Assembly: GCA_025331125.1 (NCBI GenBank)
Contig: JAOALB010000334.1
Span: forward strand, 1-16,653
Direction of reading: 5' to 3'
DNA from: Mycogone perniciosa
Taxonomy: Eukaryota; Ascomycota; Sordariomycetes; Hypocreales; Hypocreaceae
Length of the DNA stretch: 16,653 bases
Shown here piece by piece: positions 10,601-16,653 of the stretch. The notes beneath the pieces were generated by a model that made no database searches, was not told the DNA's origin, and saw only the letters and a program-made list of their open reading frames with translations. The position numbers and the translations under genes were made by a program. Numbering within the stretch: the first letter of the stretch is position 1; the number at the start of each line of letters is the position of its first letter.

Positions 10601-11439
10601 TTGTATCAATGAGCCAATATTTCAGGGTTACTTACCCGGATGCCTTTGCCGCTGTTATCTACCAGGGGGGCGACGCCCGTACGGTTGCATCTCTCGAAGG
10701 CCATCAGGAAATTGTGACTTACTTTGACACTTCTGAGACGTGTAGGGAGTATCGGGACCGCAGATTCCCTCCAGAGACGCATGTTCAACCGGATACAAGG
10801 CTGAAAATGCCAGCACCCCCTGGCAGCGCACCCGCATACCAGATGCCTCCCCCGGTGCCGGAGATTCCATACAGGAGATACGGCCCCGTCCAAAGTGCTC
10901 CGTCTCCGTATGCACCCGTTCAAAGCGCCCCTTTGCGTTATGGCCCGGCTCAGAGTGCTCCTAGCCCATATGCACCTGCTCAAAGCGCCCCTACTCTATA
11001 TGCACCTAATGAGAGTGCTCCCACAGCATATCCTCCTCGTCAGAGTGCCCCTGCTGCATATCCTACAAACCTTTCTGGTCAGAGCCCATACCCATCTCTA
11101 GGATCAACAGAGTACGACTCCAAAGGCCGATATTCGTCGGTGAATCTCCCTTCCCGGCTGGCTTCATCGTCTGTCGTCTACCAGCCACCTAGTCAGTCGG
11201 TTCGATTACAGGAGATGATGGAACAAAATGTCCCTAGACCACAGAGCATCACATATGAGCGACCGACGACATACTCCGCAGATACGGCTCCGAGATTCAG
11301 TCAAAGCTCTACCACTATTGTTGGACGGGCTGCTTCCACCCCATCTTATCAACCACCGCCGAATCCGCAGTCCCCAGATGCTGATTCCCCGTACAAGGGA
11401 GGCACTTCTGCTCCCTATCCACAGAACCCATATCGATGA
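7669..11439 (+). CDS. HET-domain / ankyrin-repeat protein with repeat tail
   Basis: Fungal NLR-like architecture, 1256 residues in one uninterrupted ORF. The start fits the family (MRLLDARSLELVDV). The HET (heterokaryon incompatibility) domain spans about 20-161 with its three hallmarks: YAILSHTWGDEE (22-33), YIWVDTCCIDK (86-96) and SRWFTRGWTLQELIAP (146-161). The usual post-HET motif LEDTAYSLMGLFQVNMPLL lies at 224-242, followed by YGEG. Residues about 280-660 are unrecognised; no NACHT or NB-ARC P-loop was seen there. Ankyrin repeats cover about 672-1020 (APLHWAVAGG, TALHLAAACS, TPLHRAAASN, SPLHAACRSG, TALHIAASCG). The tail from about 1035 is Pro/Ser/Tyr/Gln-rich and disordered, with a ten-residue tandem repeat at 1071-1140. 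HET domains trigger cell death in non-self recognition, with repeats acting as the sensor; here that role is inferred. Residues 48-66 could instead be a retained 57-nt intron (7810-7866). Confidence 0.93.
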   Translation: MRLLDARSLELVDVSDDAVPPYAILSHTWGDEEITIQQLRRLRGWSQVRALSPKTPDKNKRSIALKRGFVKVQNAAQLAVSRGLSYIWVDTCCIDKTSSAELSEAINSMYLWYKRSSECYAFLSDVEPATAGEGDPTALLSRLRNSRWFTRGWTLQELIAPKVVLFYANNWTFLGQKDTPVTFTRAISEITGIDEEVLDGRIDPLQLSVSARMAWASHRNTTRLEDTAYSLMGLFQVNMPLLYGEGRRAFTRLQEEIIQHTDDQSLFAWNSFEEVEEDPDALFGMLAQSPAQFRDAGKLQPLPPLPVYASAPSSITNQGLRVQLYLRPVMDSDDMEDDYYAILDCVMRVGDLYQCPAILLRRLSEDQFGRLQTKTQTFVPPPISQFITDYEGYRSIYVRQQPVYYHLPQFRISPLHMEGLSASDGVQYRLLEAFPAHQWNSATMTLKVDYSRKLRAMGVFRFQSVSKTDEKVDVVVGLRRLNAMEWEGWCFQLSGRTSSLELIYHQINEGIEKITSTRIAEVTGKMVRDSLGDDASLVTSAAVEGIQLQGRLYISILVSPTLEIQTGKELAQINQLLRLIVQNDPVLTPTPYESRVRMITEQCCVSSSTGFMHDYMSHLPLLHPVGGRPLPGDNMGTVSGNFMKPIYDFLMTLRQKRSSSEADSAIQVSEELAEALFDGDIAMVEQVLNKGPDLGEFTTDYYGLAPLHWAVAGGSVRCVRLLLTNGVDIYGLTKSGLAASHIAALCNTKVWGAFASHFGAETGPGNLTSIRSTPNGDTALHLAAACSPDSEYGASFFRDVMEWGYLHVGLAPRNDYEETPLHRAAASNNVNAIRALAKRSWYCFVDCGDKYGRTALWHAAAAGSCEAIEALIQLEASIDLTDDLGRSPLHAACRSGQAGAVEVLLRHQALQDCKTDVLNPTPMDFAAMFGHVECLQHLINLVPTPLSIAQRNTALHIAASCGRMECVDILCQWDADPFVSMSQYFRVTYPDAFAAVIYQGGDARTVASLEGHQEIVTYFDTSETCREYRDRRFPPETHVQPDTRLKMPAPPGSAPAYQMPPPVPEIPYRRYGPVQSAPSPYAPVQSAPLRYGPAQSAPSPYAPAQSAPTLYAPNESAPTAYPPRQSAPAAYPTNLSGQSPYPSLGSTEYDSKGRYSSVNLPSRLASSSVVYQPPSQSVRLQEMMEQNVPRPQSITYERPTTYSADTAPRFSQSSTTIVGRAASTPSYQPPPNPQSPDADSPYKGGTSAPYPQNPYR
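10879..11088 (+). repeat. 30-nt tandem repeat encoding Y-x-P-x-Q-S-A-P-x-x
   Basis: Six consecutive 30-nt units (10879-11058) encode YGPVQSAPSP, YAPVQSAPLR, YGPAQSAPSP, YAPAQSAPTL, YAPNESAPTA and YPPRQSAPAA; a degenerate seventh (YPTNLSGQSP) follows. Units 2 and 4 are very similar at DNA level, which suggests fairly recent duplication. Lies within the tail of the HET/ankyrin protein. Confidence 0.93.
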
Positions 11440-13009
11440 CTTGGGAGCTACTTTCAAGTCTAAATTACTCTACTGCGGTATTATTTTCGGCGGAACAAGG
11501 CGTTGTACAGATCGAGGGCTGTTTCAGGTTATGGTGATTCTGGATGGATGTTGATGCAGGCTGCCTCTGACTATTTACATACCCCTACGACACCGTAAAC
11601 CGGGGTTGAGTTTATATTATGTGTATATGTTCTGCGTTTTTGGACATGCTTCTTAGACAATTTTCTTTTCTTTGGCATAGTGGACATGAATGAAGATGTG
11701 AGGTAGTGACGAGGGTACAGCTCAATGTGCACAGAACACTCAGGTCAAGCACTGGATAGAAACCATGCATCGACAAGAAACAGATACACCAGCATTTAGA
11801 CTCTTCGCCATGAGATTATGTAATAAATGGCAATATGAATTATGATCATGAAACTAGGTCATTCATAGTTGTTTTGCTACTCGCTAGCAGCGTGCCTGAT
11901 CATTCTTCGGCGCTGCAGTAAGACGTTCTACAAGCGGCGGATTGATCTGTTACATCTTTCCTTTACCAGAGCGGCCACAAGCTCCTCCAGCCAAGTCCGA
12001 CAATCTTCAACTCGTTAGTGACGTCCTTGAACACGTTGCAGCGATGTCTAACACCCGTCATCACCCATTAGGGTGCAGAACTTCATCGACATGAGATTAT
12101 CGAACGTGCCACCCTCGAAATGTGTGGGGATCAAGTCAACAAACAAGCAGACGAGCACGTCTGTCTGCAAAGAACAGAGAGGTAGCCTGCCCCAAGTAGG
12201 CTCTCCTCCATAAGCGTGCTCAAGCCCTCGGACATCCCTAACAATGCTAACAGGTCCTCGATAACATACAGGGTTTCTTCGCCACCGTGTATTTGCTTGC
12301 CCGCGTGGCCCTGTGGCCTGTCAGGATGCTCAAGCAATCTTATTATACCCAGGCCAGGTGAGGTACAAGACCACCGGTAGCTGAGGTTCCTAGTAACAGA
12401 ACCATCAGTCAACATCGGATGGCTCGTATAACCGAGTATGTTGCTTCGACCATCCTGTTCCGGGGTCCTCGTCTCGCATGTGTTATTCTCCTCCCTTTGT
12501 GACATCCATATCCCCCAGGTACTCACACGTATGGAAAGACCTGTTAGATATGAATCAGACATTCGGCCCCCGCAACGGATTCTAGAGAACCGTACTTCGC
12601 GACAAGACGTAGGGGCGACATTCTCGCGGGCCAAAGACGGGTTCGACTCTCGAGTCCAGGAGCCACTGGCTTGCGGGCATAAGTCTTATTTCAGTCGTTG
12701 ATTGAAGAATCTAGGGTCCCGGAAGCCGACGTTGAGAGCTCTCCGATCCATTTTGGTGCCGACCGAACATAAAGGGCGGTTCGTGACGGCCCATGAATTC
12801 AGATCTAGAGATCGCGCGATTAGCGGCGACGTTGATCAAAGGCAAGCGAGCGATCGATGCTTCGTAATCGACCTCATCGTAGGTATCCCGAGTGCCGTTC
12901 ATCGAAGTGCTGGCGGAACTGCTCTATCCAACCGAGTGGATTGGCGATTGGTGGAGCAGGAAACGAGCCTTGAAATGTTGCTTGAGCATCTTCACAAGGG
13001 TCCCCCAGC
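11440..13009. other. Intergenic region with no recognised gene
   Basis: About 1.6 kb between the HET gene and the bZIP gene, whose 3' ends converge here. Base composition looks more balanced than in 4940-7605. The longest ORF (minus, 12131-12634) opens on TTG, resembles nothing I know, and has no splice context. The 3' part (12740-12880) is rich in GATC/CGAT words. An AATAAA (11821-11826) lies 380 nt past the HET stop. A relic of a mobile element cannot be excluded but no TIR, LTR or transposase fragment is visible. Confidence 0.5.
11581..11606. repeat. Small hairpin in HET 3' flank
   Basis: ACCCC (11581-11585) pairs with GGGGT (11602-11606) around an inner TACG-ACAC-CGTA hairpin, with AACC unpaired. 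It starts 142 nt past the HET stop codon, probably in the 3'UTR. Could be chance. Confidence 0.3.
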
Positions 13010-13937
13010 TTAATTGAAAATGGATGCCGCTTCGAGGATCTTCAAAAACGCCGAGTTCTGAACAAGGTACTCGTCCTGGCCGTTGCATCCCAGATGCTCC
13101 TTGGCCAATTCGCGATCGCCACAGCCCTGCATCTGCGCAATGATCTGAGCAGCCGCATCGCACGACAACTGCAGCGGAGAATCGAAATACTGATCCCCGG
13201 GAGGAGGCGTGTTGAGGGTGCTCGAGTTTGGCGTCACGGGTCCTGTGCTTGGTGCTGTCGTGGAGTCATCTGGCGTCATCATGGCTCCGTGCGATTCCGC
13301 TCCGCAGCAGCTCTGTTGCACGCTGGCACTCGCAAGCACAGCCAGTTTGTCGATGTGAGCATGCTCCGGGAAAAGCGTCGCCATGGTCGAAGAAGTCTGC
13401 ATCACAGACGCTGCTCTCGGCATCATTCCCAATGCGTGGTGGGCATCAGTATCGGCATCCGCATCGGCATCCGCATCGGCCTCAGTGTCATCCTGGCTCT
13501 TGAACGACTGCAAAAACCCATCAATGGCCTCGTCAGTAATGCCGCTGTGCGCCAGTAGCAGCCTCAGTCTAGAGTTCTCAATGGCGACATCGCGGGCCGC
13601 CTGCTGCATCTCCAGAGTCGCGGCAACGCCTTTGCTCTCATACTCTTGCAGCTTCTTCTGCATGCCCTCAACATACTCCTTCCGCCGCGCCCGAGAGCGA
13701 CGCTGGTTCTCTCTGATGCGAATAGCTGCCGCACTTGTCTTTGCTGAGCTATCGCTGTCCTAAAAGAATTGGGCATGTTAGCGAGGAGTGCGATGCCATG
13801 GTGCGAAACTTTTCAGAAAAAAAAAACCAGTGACATGCGCAAGGACAGATAGCAGACAAAGCAAACAAAGGGCAGAAAAAGGACAGGGATAGAACAAACA
13901 GGTACAAGAAATAAATACATGCCTTTGCCCTCGGCAT
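13010..13937 (-). CDS. bZIP transcription factor
   Basis: Nuclear DNA-binding regulator, about 254 residues. The main exon is 13010-13759 (249 codons plus stop). Its start encodes the basic region RIRENQRRSRARRKEYVE followed by a zipper-like coiled coil (MQKKLQEYESKG...IENSRLRLLL). The segment HSGITDEAIDGFLQSF after the zipper matches a recurring fungal bZIP subclass by memory. The rest is low complexity: an Asp/Ala run (DADADADADTDA) and a Ser/Thr/Pro-rich part. In this frame a TAG stands directly before the basic-region exon, so an upstream exon is required. The best candidate is ATG CCG AGG GCA AAG (13923-13937, MPRAK) joined across 13760-13922. The Met at 13663 cannot be the true start because it would remove the basic region. 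Target genes unknown. Confidence 0.85.
13444..13491. repeat. Imperfect GCATCN microsatellite in the bZIP gene
   Basis: Repeats of GGCATC/CGCATC, seen as a 12-nt unit about 2.5 times, encode the alternating Asp-Ala tract on the minus strand. A likely site of length variation between strains. Confidence 0.75.
13760..13922 (-). other. Intron of the bZIP gene (5' border uncertain)
   Basis: The acceptor is strong: branch GCTAAC followed by CCAATTCTTTTAG, ending at 13760. The reading frame requires a phase-0 donor, and the in-frame candidate after MPRAK is GCATGT, which would make this a GC-AG intron of 163 nt. A GT donor (GTATTT at 13918) is out of phase with this acceptor, but would be in phase with a later CTCAG acceptor, giving an N-terminus MPRAKASKTS. 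Both give a bZIP protein. Confidence 0.5.
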
Positions 13938-14432
13938 TGTGATTTTCAATTCGTATGAAAGCTGTCAAATATATATATATAACCGAAATCAAATAGAGCA
14001 GTAATGTCGTTACAATTCACGAATGTATGTTTTGAAGTGAAAAGTGAAGAGTTTGTAAGCACAAGCGCGTCTCGGACGCTTTCACTATTAGTTCATAAAA
14101 TTCGACACTCCATGGATCCCAGGTAGAAAAAAAAATTCGATCCGTTTCCTAGGCAGACAGAACTGCTCCACCAACAGATGGCCCCAGTAACGGAGTCGCA
14201 CTTGAGACGAAACAGGCAATTCAACGGACTAATGAGAGCCACTCTGTGTCATCATCGCGCTTGAATATGCAAGAAAGTCTGAAAATGTTGGGGGTATCAT
14301 ATTATCTATGGGGAGCTCTGGTCTGTTGACTTCTTCGTGAAAGACGCCAAAGTTCGTCTAGTAATGCCATCAACCATGCCTGCTTTCCTGCCCGGACGCC
14401 AAAACCATTCATTACCTTACCCTACCGTGCCC
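13938..14432. other. Spacer between TAF11 and bZIP genes
   Basis: About 495 nt carrying the bZIP promoter/leader and the TAF11 3' end; both genes run right to left. Apart from the TA run and short A runs (near 14130-14136) no structure stands out. Confidence 0.6.
13969..13981 (-). promoter_or_regulatory. TATATATATA run upstream of the bZIP gene
   Basis: A 13-nt TA run about 30-45 nt before the bZIP ATG. It could act as a TATA element only if the 5'UTR is very short; otherwise it is a simple repeat. Confidence 0.3.
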
Positions 14433-15447
14433 TCACTTGAACAGCCTGGCCCGCGTCCTTGTTGAAAATCTCTCCACTCCAGTGGCCTGTTGCGCGTGCC
14501 ACAGCTGCTGCACTCCCACGCCGTGACTCTCGCCACACATTTTGTATCGCCTCCAAGCCTCTCGTAGATGATCAGGTCGCATCGGTCCTCTCTTCAAGTC
14601 AATCTCCTCGTCATTCTCCGCTTCATTCGTCGAGGGTGACGGCGTCGGTAGTTCGCTCTGCTTCTCTCCGGCAACGATCCATTCGGCTTGTACATTTCGT
14701 GCCGCCTCAATAATCTCTCCCGCAAAGAGCTTCGCCACTGCCTTGACAGCAGTCGCAACCATCTGAGGAACCGATTGTGATACCGTTGCATTGACGACCT
14801 GCGCTTCGTAAGCATACTATTCGTATCACCATGTGTTTACAAGACATAGAGCTCACCCTCTTCACAACCGCATCAGACAATTTTGCAGCTCGCCAGAGCT
14901 CATACCGATTGTACTGTTCGCTGTCAAACGCTTCCACGAGCATAGCCCTCAATCTTATTTCTTCTTGCTTCTGTTCTTGTGTCCGCGCGACTACATCCTC
15001 CAGTGCCATCTCGGCCTTTTCGTCATCTTCATCATCTTCCAGCTCCTTATCACCGCCCTGGCCGCTCACATTGGTGGGCGCCTTGCCACCAACCAAACTA
15101 GGAGTCTTCTCTGCTGAATCATCTCCTTTCGCGTTTTTGGCTTTCCTTCCTCGCTTCTTTTTGGCTACTCCGCTCGTCGTAGCGCTGACCACACTTCCAC
15201 TAACATGTGAGGCCGCATCCACTGACGGCGAGCGTGGATAAGGCGATGCAGCTTCGGGCGGAAACGAGGTTTGGCGGAGAGGATGGGCCGGCCCAGATGC
15301 TGGAGAGATCATGGAGCCCTTTCTGCGTTTTCCAGGAGGTGCGTTGACATCGAGGTTCGAGGAGCGCTTCTTGTTCGGGATTTGGGCTGGTGAAGGGTAA
15401 GGAGGCGACATGGCCGACGGCGAAGTGGCGTACGGTGGAGAAGCCAT
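14433..15447 (-). CDS. taf11: TFIID subunit TAF11 (histone-fold)
   Basis: General transcription factor subunit, TAFII28 family, which pairs with TAF13 in TFIID in the nucleus. Two exons, 14857-15447 (197 codons) and 14433-14798 (121 codons plus stop), give 318 residues. The start is the ATG at 15445-15447 (MASPPYATSP); a longer reading from 15462 would begin with TTG. The N-terminal half is disordered, Pro/Ser-rich, with basic NLS-like stretches (GKRRKGS at 39-45; KKKRGRKAKNAKG at 96-108) and an acidic patch (ELEDDEDDEKAE). The TAF11 histone fold starts near residue 165 (LRAMLVEAFDSEQYNRYELW), crosses the intron (VVKR|VVNATVSQSVPQMVATAVK) and includes KLFAGEIIEAARNVQAEW and the closing helix RPDHLREAWRRYKM. 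The C-terminus GVGVQQLWHAQQATGVERFS looks complete. Confidence 0.93.
14799..14856 (-). other. Intron of TAF11
   Basis: A 58-nt phase-0 intron, GTGAGC...GCGCAG on the minus strand, with a CTTAC branch-like site near the acceptor. It joins DAVVKR to VVNATVSQ inside the histone fold and restores the TAF11 family alignment. Confidence 0.9.
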
Positions 15448-15957
15448 GACTCCGGCAGGCAAAGATGCGAAAAATTCAACCGAGAGGTGTTCGCATCAGC
15501 ATAATAAATCTGCCTGTTTTGTCGCTGCGTTTCTCAGAGAGATATCGAGCGTTGCGCAAAGTGAGATCTGATGATGCCAACGGAAAGCGTGCTCGAAGTG
15601 ACGCGTTGATGAGGCTGCACGCGGGGAATCACGTGTGGATAAAGAAAGACAGGACTCACAGAAGAGAAACACGAAAGAGCGCTAAGCTGAACGAGGAAAC
15701 ACCTACATTTACTAACTTTGGCACTGTGTCAGCCCGTATACAGAATACTTCGCAGTAGCAGTACCTACCTAGTAGCGCAAATAGTCACATCTTCTGGTCA
15801 ATACAGGTCTGTGAGTTATTATTTAATGGGGGCATTATTAGAATCGTCACTATAGAGTCTACATTGGTATTTCCATCTGAAAGTGCCCCGGACAATTGAT
15901 TGAAAACGAAAATGAAAACGAGAACGAGGACAAGATGTCAATAACACAGTCTCGAAG

Positions 15958-16002
15958 TACTCTGTACCTACGAGTATGTATATACATATGAAGTACGGAG
16001 TA
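15958..16002. repeat. Imperfect inverted repeat with TACTCCGTA arms
   Basis: Left arm TACTCTGTAC (15958-15967) and right arm GTACGGAGTA (15993-16002) pair at 9 of 10 positions. A perfect 14-nt palindrome, TATGTATATACATA (15975-15988), lies between them. Third occurrence in this window of the TACTCCGTA core. Confidence 0.75.
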
Positions 16003-16046
16003 TTAGTCCGGCTGGTGCTTCCGGGTTCCCCACCTTGCGCCCATTC

Positions 16047-16054
16047 TGACGTCA
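16047..16054. promoter_or_regulatory. CRE palindrome TGACGTCA
   Basis: Perfect 8-nt ATF/CREB-type bZIP site 138 nt upstream of the FOL2 relic's ATG. Site identity is clear; function is inferred. Confidence 0.45.
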
Positions 16055-16064
16055 AAAACCCTCC

Positions 16065-16075
16065 GATAAGATAAG
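16065..16075 (+). promoter_or_regulatory. Tandem GATA motif
   Basis: GATAAGATAAG, two directly adjacent GATAAG cores, 117 nt upstream of the FOL2 relic's ATG. Could bind a GATA factor. Confidence 0.35.
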
Positions 16076-16191
16076 GCAAGACCCCGACACTCTCGATTTT
16101 CTCGTCCTTTCGGCATCTGACAGTCGGCACTTCTCGCATCGCATCTTCACATAATATTCATACCCCTCAAACATCACCTCCCCTTCGCCCA

Positions 16192-16653
16192 ATGCCTCAA
16201 TTGGGTGTCACTTTCCCAATGGCCAAGACTAAGAACGACGCCGCCAGCATTGCCGCCTCCTCCTCTTCAAGCGAAGACTGAAACAGTCAGCGCAAGCGCA
16301 AATCCAGCAGCAAGAAGCTGTCGCAGACAACGATGTGCCCCCGAATGGTGCCCCCAGCGCCTTTGAGAAGCGTCGCAATATCATGAGCAACAATTAGACA
16401 AGATTTCCGGGGCTGTCCCGACACTACTGGAGTGTATCAGTGAGGACCCTGACCGAGAGGGTCAAAGGCTACCAAGTCAACATTGAGGAATAAACAATGC
16501 TTTGTTTCATAAAGGTCATTGTCAAAGACATTGAGGTCGTTTCAGTAAGTCAACCCACCCAATTTAACTCAGTGATTCGAGATAAACTCAATTCTAATAC
16601 AATTCTAGCTTTGCGAGCACCACCTCGTGCCCTCGCCCATCTGTTGCCCCCCC
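16192..16653 (+). pseudogene. fol2: Broken GTP cyclohydrolase I (FOL2), runs off the right edge
   Basis: GTP cyclohydrolase I makes dihydroneopterin triphosphate, the first step toward folate and tetrahydrobiopterin. The reading from the ATG at 16192 stops at TGA 16279-16281 after 29 codons. Family sequence then appears in shifting frames: LDKISGAVPTLLECISEDPDREG from 16394 in a frame closed upstream by TAG, KGYQVNIEE from 16464 in the next frame ending at TAA, NNALFHKGH in another, IVKDIEV again shifted, then after an intron LCEHHLVP, which holds the Cys and His zinc ligands. Compared with the family, about 16 residues are missing between DREG and KGY, a few after NIE, and about 4 before IVKDIEV. 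After HHLVP the usual continuation is lost (SPICC). Several independent lesions mean it cannot make the enzyme as written. Poor sequence at a contig end is the alternative. Confidence 0.85.
16545..16608 (+). other. Intact intron within the FOL2 relic
   Basis: A 64-nt intron with donor GTAAGT, branch TTCTAATAC and acceptor ATTCTAG. It sits exactly at the junction before LCEHHLVP. Its clean splice signals contrast with the damaged exons. Confidence 0.75.

Larger units (their letters stand above)
15448..16191. promoter_or_regulatory. Divergent promoter region, TAF11 / FOL2 relic
   Basis: 744 nt between two divergent genes with no coding evidence. Contains an imperfect hairpin (15958-16002), a perfect CRE palindrome (16047-16054), a tandem GATA pair (16065-16075) and a pyrimidine-rich stretch just before the FOL2 relic's ATG. 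Confidence 0.6.

Noticed and set aside
12131..12634. 167-codon minus-strand ORF
   Set aside because: Opens on TTG, resembles no family, composition not protein-like, no splice or promoter context.
12638..12652. B-box-like GGGTTCGACTCTCG suggesting a tRNA
   Set aside because: The flanking bases do not form a T-stem and no A-box or acceptor stem lies upstream.
12702..13013. 103-codon plus-strand ORF
   Set aside because: Begins with TTG, no known motif, and runs into the bZIP stop region on the opposite strand.
13094..13558. 154-codon plus-strand ORF opposite the bZIP gene
   Set aside because: Antisense shadow of the bZIP exon; its Ile/Gly/Arg run is the microsatellite read in another frame.
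15465..15758. 97-codon plus-strand ORF next to TAF11
   Set aside because: No family resemblance; lies in the TAF11 5' flank and has no supporting context.

Overview
The window looks like nuclear DNA of a filamentous ascomycete (Pezizomycotina, plausibly Sordariomycetes). The evidence is short introns (53-64 nt) with GT..AG ends and CTAAC/CTTAC-type branch sites, a HET-domain/ankyrin protein, a fungal-type FET4 permease, a TFIID subunit and a fungal bZIP factor. No bacterial or viral genes are visible. The genus cannot be named from the sequence.

Layout, left to right. 1-2085 (minus): a dynamin-superfamily GTPase in at least three exons, cut by the left window edge inside its GTPase effector domain. 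2086-2823: a non-coding spacer with a palindromic TACGGAGTA-type motif. 2824-4353 (minus): an intronless FET4-like low-affinity iron/divalent-metal permease, with a probable 5'UTR intron, a TATA-like box and scattered GATA sites upstream. About 4450-7605: a 3 kb gene-empty, visibly AT-leaning stretch with another TACTCCGTA cluster. 7669-11439 (plus): a 1256-residue HET + ankyrin protein whose disordered tail holds a ten-residue tandem repeat; three short upstream ORFs in all three frames crowd the 63 nt before its start. 11440-13009: 1.6 kb with no recognisable gene. 13010-13937 (minus): a small bZIP transcription factor with a tiny first exon. 14433-15447 (minus): TAF11, the histone-fold subunit of TFIID, two exons. 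15448-16191: a divergent intergenic region with an imperfect hairpin, a perfect CRE (TGACGTCA) and a tandem GATA pair. 16192-16653 (plus): a broken GTP cyclohydrolase I (FOL2) gene with frameshifts, stops and internal deletions but a clean intron, running off the right edge.

The window mixes housekeeping genes (TAF11, the FOL2 relic, iron uptake) with two genes of kinds linked to self-defence or non-self recognition in fungi (HET/ankyrin; dynamin-like GTPase). Nothing in the sequence shows that these two work together; they lie about 5.6 kb apart with the permease between them. The most distinctive observations are the HET gene's repeat tail and crowded 5' leader, the recurring TACTCCGTA inverted motifs in three intergenic regions, and the decaying FOL2 copy.
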